Shown here: positions 5,885 to 10,978 of the stretch, in pieces
Numbering within the stretch: the stretch's first letter is position 1
Layout: each line of letters opens with the position of its first letter
Assembly (NCBI GenBank): GCA_945861255.1
Contig: CAMAUG010000105.1
Span: forward strand, 1-10,978
DNA from: Candidatus Sulfopaludibacter sp. SbA3
GTDB lineage: Bacteria; Acidobacteriota; Terriglobia; Bryobacterales; Bryobacteraceae
Direction: 5' to 3'
DNA length: 10,978 bases
The notes under the pieces: model-generated
Seen by the model: only the letters and a program-made list of their open reading frames with translations
What the model was told of the DNA's origin: nothing
Database searches by the model: none
Position numbers and translations under genes: made by a program

Positions 5885-7345
5885 ATGCTCGCGAGCTTGA
5901 TCATCGCCGCGCGATCGCGCTTTGGTTTGGTCCAATGGTGTGTCGAATTGATTCTGGCCATGTATGCCGCCGTTCTCTGCTGGAGTGGCGTAAGCTGGGC
6001 GTTTCAACCGGGCTTGATCCTCATGATGGACGAGCTCGGCAATCTGACCCGGTTCTTGGACGCGCCCTACTGGCGGTTGATCACCCTCTTCCCACAATCC
6101 TTCTACAACGATCGCCCCGTTGGACTGGCATTCGAGAGGCTCTTGTTCGATGGATTCGGTTTCAATTACGCAGCACAACTCTCGTGCTATCTGGTTATCC
6201 ATTTCACGAATTGCGGCCTGGGTTTTCTGCTGTTCAGGCGTCTCGGCGTGGGGGTTCCACTGAGCTTAGCCGCGGCTGGTGTATTCGGTAGCATGTGGAC
6301 CACGGCCGCGACGGCGACGTACCTGGGCGCCGTGTTCGACATGCTTGCCCTATTCTTTCTTTTGGGTAGTTTTCTTGCGCTCCTCTCGGAGCGGCGTGGC
6401 TCGGTGTATTTCAGCGCCGTTCTGCTGGTGCTGGCGCTGCGCAGCAAGGAGTTCGCTATCGTCGCGCCGGTGCTCTGCGTGATCCTCGCCGCCTTTTCGT
6501 CGAGCCGGCCAACTCCGCGGGAAACGCTGATTTCCGTAGCCCGCCGTACATGGATTCACTTTCTGATCGGTATCGTATTCGCAGCGATCTATGCGCGGTT
6601 GAGAGGCGACTATGGGTCGTCCAACCTCTACTCTCTTCAGGTTGATGCAAGGACCATCCTCGCGTCTTTGTCGTACTACACAGCTCTAATCTTTGGCAAC
6701 GAAGAGACGGTGTCCCCGTTCGCGACCGCGATCCTAGCGGCAGGCTCCATGGCGATCGGCGCGTATGCAGTGATGCGCCGCCGCTTGGCAATGTTGTTTT
6801 GCCTCGCTGCTTATGTGCTCACGCTGTTGCCCGTCAGCATGCTGCCCAAGATGCGAGCGCCCATCTATGCATACGCTCCCCAGATGTTTCTTTTTTTGCT
6901 GATCGCACTGTTGCTGGAAGATCTCTTGGCGGCTCTGTCGAAACGTGAGACCATCCGATGGGCGGCGGCTGCGGGTATCGCCGTGATAGTGATGTCTTGG
7001 GCCGTAGACTTCCAGCAGAGCCCCTACTTTCAGAACCGGATACACTACACGCTGACGGCTCGGAGAGCCACCACGAAATCAGCCGCGGATGTAACGGTCC
7101 TGTTGCCTCAGATCAACCCGGGAGCCCGGATTTACGTGAATCATGGCCTGAATGCGCCATGGTTGTTCATGCCCGGGCCATGCGATTTTCTCAAGCTGAC
7201 CATGCGGCAACGTGCGATCGAATGCGTGATCCATCAGCCGGAAGAAAAGCTCCTGGCATTGTACCGGAGCGCCACCGGTGAAAAATACCTTCTGAATTAC
7301 CAGCCCGACGGATCGTTGGCGTTGATCGAAAAGAGCGAAAAGTAA
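5885..7345 (+). CDS. Polytopic membrane protein, GT-C glycosyltransferase-like (TMTC/PMT-type features)
   Basis: A 486-residue protein with about 10 hydrophobic helices over the first ~375 residues and a C-terminal soluble part (~380-486). Features recalling the GT-C fold are an acidic pair DE (49-50) after the first helix, NDRPVG (75-80) at the place of the YRPL motif of TMTC-like proteins, HFTNCGLGFLL (106-116) echoing their HLxNxxLH helix, and SKE (187-189). In GT-C enzymes the early acidic residues lie at the active site and the donor is usually a lipid-linked sugar, so periplasmic glycosylation or glycan assembly is a reasonable inference. The start is ambiguous: ATG 5873 has no good ribosome site, while ATG 5885 has GGAG (5875-5878) 6 bases upstream, so I prefer 5885. 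It is divergent from the GYF-RDD gene. It could instead be an unrelated polytopic membrane protein; the donor and acceptor are unknown. Confidence 0.65.
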   Translation: MLASLIIAARSRFGLVQWCVELILAMYAAVLCWSGVSWAFQPGLILMMDELGNLTRFLDAPYWRLITLFPQSFYNDRPVGLAFERLLFDGFGFNYAAQLSCYLVIHFTNCGLGFLLFRRLGVGVPLSLAAAGVFGSMWTTAATATYLGAVFDMLALFFLLGSFLALLSERRGSVYFSAVLLVLALRSKEFAIVAPVLCVILAAFSSSRPTPRETLISVARRTWIHFLIGIVFAAIYARLRGDYGSSNLYSLQVDARTILASLSYYTALIFGNEETVSPFATAILAAGSMAIGAYAVMRRRLAMLFCLAAYVLTLLPVSMLPKMRAPIYAYAPQMFLFLLIALLLEDLLAALSKRETIRWAAAAGIAVIVMSWAVDFQQSPYFQNRIHYTLTARRATTKSAADVTVLLPQINPGARIYVNHGLNAPWLFMPGPCDFLKLTMRQRAIECVIHQPEEKLLALYRSATGEKYLLNYQPDGSLALIEKSEK

Positions 7346-7375
7346 TTCCGCCGGACCGCCGGGCAGACCGACGGA
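7331..7375 (-). terminator. Possible intrinsic terminator for the small minus-strand gene
   Basis: Read on the minus strand, TCCGTCGG (7375-7368) can pair with CCGGCGGA (7354-7347) with one mismatch and a 13-base loop. A T-rich run with two TTTT tracts follows (7346-7331). It begins 15 bases after the stop of the small gene at 7390. The T-run lies inside the end of the converging membrane-protein gene, and the mismatch and long loop make the stem only moderate. Confidence 0.3.
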
Positions 7376-7389
7376 GGAGGGCATGGCCG

Positions 7390-7602
7390 CTACTGTTCCG
7401 CGATCTTCCGGTTCGCCAGTTGGATCAGCTTATCGCAGCAGCCGCTCATGTGTACCGTCACGTCACGCAGCGTCGCGCCCAGAAAGCGTACCCTGGGGGG
7501 CTGGTGATGATCCGGGCACCGCAGATCGCCGATCCTGCGCTGCGTCCTCTTCTTGAACTCCTCGACAGCGGGGTGGGGGCCGCCCTGGATTGCCGGAAGC
7601 AC
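7390..7602 (-). CDS. Small Cys/His-containing conserved-looking hypothetical protein
   Basis: A 70-residue ORF with an acid/base-rich N-terminal helix (EEFKKRTQRRIGD, 14-26), then RCPDHH (28-33), a compact VRFLGATLRDVTV segment (38-50), and SGCCDKLIQLA (53-63). The CxxHH and CC residues could bind a metal or form a redox site. The alternating strand-like middle and the helical end look like a small folded domain, so I read it as a real gene rather than a shadow. I cannot name the family. The start is GTG at 7602, with no clear ribosome site; an ATG at 7610 is in another frame. It is alone on the minus strand, divergent from dnaG (173 bases apart) and convergent with the membrane protein gene (44-base gap). 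The opposite-strand frame at 7420-7683 looks less protein-like. Confidence 0.55.
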   Translation of the reverse strand: MLPAIQGGPHPAVEEFKKRTQRRIGDLRCPDHHQPPRVRFLGATLRDVTVHMSGCCDKLIQLANRKIAEQ

Positions 7603-7775
7603 AAAATCATTTTACCACGGGATTGTTTTTTACGGACGTGCCATAATCTGCTTAACGGCGTCGGCAGAACGCCCCTCCCCTAGACTTGCGCGGTAGACAG
7701 GATACAGTAGGCAAGGTGAAGTAGGCCGTCGCGCGGCGCGACCAGCGAGCAGGCGGCAGGGAGCCCGGCACCCCG

Positions 7776-9575
7776 ATGGATTTCGTCGAACAAGTCAAAT
7801 CCGCCATCGACATCGTGAAAGTCGCCGGGGACTACGTGCGTCTGCGGCGCATGGGCGCCACCGGCCGCTACATCGGGCTGTGCCCGTTCCACCAGGAAAA
7901 GACGCCTTCGTTCAACGTCCATCAGAACCGCCAGTTCTACAAGTGTTTCGGCTGCGGCGCGGGCGGCGACGCGCTGAAGTTCGTTATGGAGATCGAGGGG
8001 CTCACGTTTCCCGAAGCGCTCAAGATGCTGGCCGAGCGCCATGGCATCCCGATTCCCAAGCGCAATGAATACTCGGATGCCGATTCCCGCCTGCGTGGCG
8101 CACTGATCGAAATGCACGAGATTGCCGCGCAGATGTATGAGACCGCATTGCGCGGTCCGGAGGGCGCCGAGGCGCGCGCTTACCTGGCGCGCCGGGGCGT
8201 CAGCGAGGAAGCGATGGAGACGTTTGCGTTAGGCGTGTCCGACCCCAGCGGTCAGGCGCTGGCGCGCAAGTTGGCCGCGCAGGGGTTTTCGGCCGAGCAG
8301 ATGGAGGCGTCCGGCCTGGTGCGCCGCCGCACTGAAGGCGCAGGCTACTATGACGCGTTTCGAGGGCGCTTGATGTTCCCTATTCACAACGAATCGGGGA
8401 AGGTAATCGCCTTCGGCGGCCGGGCCATGCGTGAAGGCGACGAGCCGAAATACCTGAACTCGCCGGAGACGCCCATCTATCGCAAGACCTGGACGCTGTA
8501 CAACCTGCACCGCGCCCGCGACGGCATGCGGAAGGCGTCCCGTGCAGTGTTGGTGGAGGGCTACATGGACGTCATCGGAGTCCACGCCGCCGGAGTGAAG
8601 GAAGTGGTGGCTACGTGCGGCACGGCCTTGACCAACCAGCAGGTCCGGACCATTCACCGCCACGCCGACAATGTGATTCTGAATTTCGATCCAGACACGG
8701 CGGGCGCCAACGCCGCCGAGCGCGCCATTCAGTTGCTATTGGACGAGGGGCTGCACATACGCGTCCTTTCCCTGGGCGAAGCCGGCGCGGAAATAAAGCT
8801 CGACCCGTACGAATTCGTGAAGCAGAAGGGCCCCGATGCGTACCGCGCGGCGCTGGAGGCGGCCAGCGGATACTTCCATTGGCTGGCTGACCGCGCTCGC
8901 GGCAGGTTCGACATGCGTTCGGCGGAAGGCCGCATGGATGCATTCAAGTTCCTTTTGCCGGCCGTGCAGAAAATTTCCGGCAATCTGGAGCGGGCCGCCG
9001 TCGCTAACGACGTGGCCGGATACTTGGGCGTGGAGCCGGGACTTGTGTTGGACCAGTTCAAGAAAGCCGCGGGCGCCCGCCGCGCGCCGCTTGCGGTGAC
9101 CCCGCCGCGCGTGGAAATCCCGGCGCCGGAACGCATCTTATTGAACGCGTTGTTGAACAGCGAGGAAACGCGCCACCGGATTCTGCCACGCCTGCCCGGG
9201 GCGCTCGAGGAAGTCTTTGTGGCGCACGAGATTTTCAAAGCCCTGGAGCACATGGCCGCCGAAGGCGGAGCGCTGCCGTTCGCGGCCCTGGACGCTCGCT
9301 TGTCGGAGCAGGGGCGGGCCCTACTGCACGCCGCCGCCTCAGCCGATGAGATAGGTGATGACGCGGCCTGCCTGGCCCAAGCCGAGGCCTGCCTGCGGCG
9401 TCTGGAGGAAGATTTCCGGCGGCGCCATGTGGACGACTTGCGCGCCCGTGTGAAATCGGCCGAACGCGAAGGCGACATGCAACAAGCCCTCGCCTGGATG
9501 GCCGAACTCAGCCGGTTGGAGCGCGATGCAACACAAGCGCGAGGGGTGAGCAGGGTAGGCGGTGTTGTAAACTAA
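7776..9575 (+). CDS. dnaG: DNA primase DnaG
   Basis: Synthesises the RNA primers for leading- and lagging-strand replication, working with the DnaB helicase at the fork. The 599-residue protein has all expected parts. The N-terminal zinc finger has C36, H39, C57 and C60 within CPFHxEKTPSF and FYKCFGCGxGGD. The catalytic core carries FRGRLMFPI (195-203) and FGGRAM (213-218). The Toprim motif has VEGYMD (E261) and FDPDTAG (D305, D307), which bind the catalytic metals. The C-terminal ~150 residues (from ~450) correspond to the helicase-interacting domain, which is divergent in all bacteria. Length is normal (~580-620). The start MDFVEQVKSAIDIV matches the standard primase N-terminus; the best ribosome site is AGGGAG (7758-7763), a rather long 12 bases upstream. 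Its stop overlaps the start of a 38-codon ORF and rpoD follows, the classical dnaG-rpoD order. Confidence 0.98.
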   Translation: MDFVEQVKSAIDIVKVAGDYVRLRRMGATGRYIGLCPFHQEKTPSFNVHQNRQFYKCFGCGAGGDALKFVMEIEGLTFPEALKMLAERHGIPIPKRNEYSDADSRLRGALIEMHEIAAQMYETALRGPEGAEARAYLARRGVSEEAMETFALGVSDPSGQALARKLAAQGFSAEQMEASGLVRRRTEGAGYYDAFRGRLMFPIHNESGKVIAFGGRAMREGDEPKYLNSPETPIYRKTWTLYNLHRARDGMRKASRAVLVEGYMDVIGVHAAGVKEVVATCGTALTNQQVRTIHRHADNVILNFDPDTAGANAAERAIQLLLDEGLHIRVLSLGEAGAEIKLDPYEFVKQKGPDAYRAALEAASGYFHWLADRARGRFDMRSAEGRMDAFKFLLPAVQKISGNLERAAVANDVAGYLGVEPGLVLDQFKKAAGARRAPLAVTPPRVEIPAPERILLNALLNSEETRHRILPRLPGALEEVFVAHEIFKALEHMAAEGGALPFAALDARLSEQGRALLHAAASADEIGDDAACLAQAEACLRRLEEDFRRRHVDDLRARVKSAEREGDMQQALAWMAELSRLERDATQARGVSRVGGVVN

Positions 9576-9691
9576 TGGCAAATGGGATGGGTGAGTCTCT
9601 CCAGTACTACTGCTTCCAGGTGCGCTTATTTACAGCGCGGCAGCTCGTGGCGCCGCACTCGCGTTCGACGCGGCAAAGGTTGTTGAACTAG
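9575..9691 (+). CDS. 38-codon ORF filling the dnaG-rpoD gap (possible small protein or coupling leader)
   Basis: An ATG at 9575 overlaps the last base of the dnaG stop (TAATG) and reads 38 codons to TAG at 9689-9691, one base before the rpoD GTG. The exact fit between the two genes, with stop/start overlap on one side and near-contact on the other, is typical of translational coupling. The product is basic, with no recognisable motif (MANGMGESLQYYCF... ending RQRLLN). No strong ribosome site precedes it; ribosomes ending dnaG could restart here. Translating it would carry ribosomes across the weak rpoD start region. It may also be a chance ORF, since 117 GC-rich bases often lack stops. Confidence 0.35.
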   Translation: MANGMGESLQYYCFQVRLFTARQLVAPHSRSTRQRLLN

Positions 9692-9692
9692 C

Positions 9693-10978
9693 GTGACAGG
9701 CCAGGATAAATTCAGCCCGCTAAAAGACCTGATGAAGTCGGGCAAGGAAAAGGGCTACGTGTTGTATGACGAAGTCAACGACATGCTGGCCGACGAGTAT
9801 CCTGGGGGGCGCGAACTCGAAGATCTGCTGACCGGTCTGGACACAGCGGGCGTCGAGATCCTGGAAGAACCCAAGATCGATTTCGAAAAGAAGTCCGAGG
9901 AAGCCGAAGACCTGGCGGAGTTGGATCTGGGCCAGGATACCGGCGAAAAGACCAACGACCCCGTGCGCATGTATTTGCGCGAAATGGGCTCGGTTCCCTT
10001 GCTGACGCGCGAAGGGGAGATTGAGCTGGCCAAGCGCATCGAGCGCGGACAGTTTGCCGTGCGCAAGGCCTTGTCCCGTTCGCCTCTGGTGATTCGAGAG
10101 ATTCTCGCGCTGCCGGAGTCGCTGGCCAAGGATCCCGATCCCGTCCGTGACATTCTGGTGGCGCCAGATCTGGTCACCTTCGACGAAGACGTACAGGAGC
10201 AGGCCGCCCAACTGGTGGCTACCATCGAGGAAATCGGCAAGCACTATAAGAAAGCGCAGCAGTTCCGGCAAAAGCTGCAAGCGGTCTCACGCAGCATGAA
10301 GCCCAAGGAACACCGCCGGCTCAGATGGGGACTGGCGCGCACCATGGTGGCTATTTCCCGCCTGATCCGCGGCATCCCGTTCAGCTCTTATATGCGCAGG
10401 TCGCTCGCGGGAAGCTTGCGGCGCGTGGTGGAAGAATTGAAACCCGTGGAGCGCGAAATCGCGCGCATGCAGCGCAAGCTGGAAATCCCGGGGCAAACGG
10501 CGTCCGTCCGCAAGGACATGCGCCAGCGCAGCCAGCAGATTCAGAAACTGGAAGAGGAATCCGGCGCAAGTTCGACGGAGCTGCGGCGCACTCTACAAAT
10601 CGTCGAGCGCGGCGAACACGACGCCGAAACTGCAAAAAAACAGCTTATTGAGGCGAATCTCCGGTTGGTGGTATCCATCGCGAAACGGTACACCAATCGC
10701 GGTTTGCAGTTCCTGGATTTGATCCAGGAAGGCAACATAGGACTGATGAAAGCGGTGGACAAGTTCGACTACCTGCGCGGTTACAAGTTTTCGACCTACG
10801 CCACTTGGTGGGTGCGTCAGGCCATTACGCGTGCCATCGCGGACCAGGCCCGCACCATCCGCATCCCTGTGCACATGATCGAAACCATCAACAAGTTGGT
10901 TCGCATGCAACGCCAGATGCAGCAGGATCTGGGGCGCGAACCCACCACCGAGGAACTGGCCGTGAAAATGGAGCTCCC
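9693..10978 (+). CDS. rpoD: Primary sigma factor RpoD (sigma-70), partial at 3' end
   Basis: The housekeeping sigma subunit, which directs RNA polymerase to most promoters. The 428 codons present cover a region 1.1-like N-terminus (about 7-55), region 1.2 (DPVRMYLREMG, 89-99, through RIERGQ at 115-120), a non-conserved region of about 190 residues, and the full region 2. Region 2 includes NLRLVVSIAKRY (322-333) and FLDLIQEGNIGLMKAV (340-355), which bind core polymerase, and the -10-recognising stretch from YKFSTYATWWVRQAI to RTIRIPVH (364-394). Region 3 begins, but the window ends there; region 4 is outside. The start is GTG 9693: an in-frame TGA at 9684-9686 rules out anything further upstream. 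The ribosome site is weak and distant (AAAGG, 9675-9679, 13 bases). ATG 9732 is possible but would remove part of region 1.1. Confidence 0.97.
   Translation, partial: MTGQDKFSPLKDLMKSGKEKGYVLYDEVNDMLADEYPGGRELEDLLTGLDTAGVEILEEPKIDFEKKSEEAEDLAELDLGQDTGEKTNDPVRMYLREMGSVPLLTREGEIELAKRIERGQFAVRKALSRSPLVIREILALPESLAKDPDPVRDILVAPDLVTFDEDVQEQAAQLVATIEEIGKHYKKAQQFRQKLQAVSRSMKPKEHRRLRWGLARTMVAISRLIRGIPFSSYMRRSLAGSLRRVVEELKPVEREIARMQRKLEIPGQTASVRKDMRQRSQQIQKLEEESGASSTELRRTLQIVERGEHDAETAKKQLIEANLRLVVSIAKRYTNRGLQFLDLIQEGNIGLMKAVDKFDYLRGYKFSTYATWWVRQAITRAIADQARTIRIPVHMIETINKLVRMQRQMQQDLGREPTTEELAVKMEL

Noticed and set aside
7349..7361. Tandem CCGCCGG repeats after the membrane-protein stop
   Set aside because: Only two copies of a short GC motif, likely chance; one copy belongs to the minus-strand stem already listed.
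7619..7649. CATAAT (7642-7647) as a -10 box for dnaG
   Set aside because: No -35-like hexamer lies at a suitable distance; TTGTTT (7623-7628) gives only a 13-base spacer.
7420..7683. Forward ORF opposite the small Cys/His gene
   Set aside because: The minus-strand frame has a more protein-like pattern with CxxHH and CC residues. This one lacks a ribosome site and motifs.

Overview
The window looks like chromosomal DNA from a GC-rich bacterium. The codon choice, the form of DnaG and RpoD, and a PEP-CTERM-type TPR lipoprotein next to a CPBP protease suggest an Acidobacteriota member (Bryobacterales/Solibacterales-like). That assignment is inference from sequence style, not a database match. 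The window carries no rRNA, tRNA, CRISPR array, insertion sequence or phage gene that I can see.

Layout. Bases 1-152 are the C-terminal tail of a forward-strand gene. It is followed by a short convergent spacer (153-237) holding three inverted repeats. A minus-strand block then fills 238-5731. In transcription order it holds a GYF_2-RDD membrane protein (5731-5120), a 763-aa TPR lipoprotein (4992-2701), a CPBP/CAAX-type intramembrane protease (2683-1970), a HAD phosphatase-like hydrolase (1988-1149) and a ROK-family sugar kinase-like protein (1095-238). The last four genes are tightly packed (17-nt gap, 19-nt overlap, 53-nt gap), so they are probably co-transcribed.

Divergent from this block is a 486-aa polytopic membrane protein with features of GT-C (TMTC/PMT-like) glycosyltransferases (5885-7345). 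It converges on a small Cys/His-containing protein on the minus strand (7602-7390). From 7776 to the window end runs the primase-sigma factor pair: dnaG, a 38-codon ORF that exactly fills the gap, and the first 428 codons of rpoD, cut by the window edge in region 3. This is the conserved core of the macromolecular synthesis operon; rpsU is not present here.

How the genes may work together. dnaG and rpoD couple initiation of DNA synthesis and housekeeping transcription. The minus-strand block reads as an envelope module (RDD membrane protein, outer-surface TPR lipoprotein, intramembrane protease) with a phosphatase/kinase pair downstream, and the GT-C-like protein next door fits cell-surface glycan work. 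The TPR/protease pair resembles accessory proteins of PEP-CTERM/exosortase systems, but no exosortase or PEP-CTERM substrate lies in the window. I found no clearly new defence or mobile system. The items most worth a second look are the dnaG-rpoD small ORF, the TPR/CPBP pair, and the small Cys/His protein.
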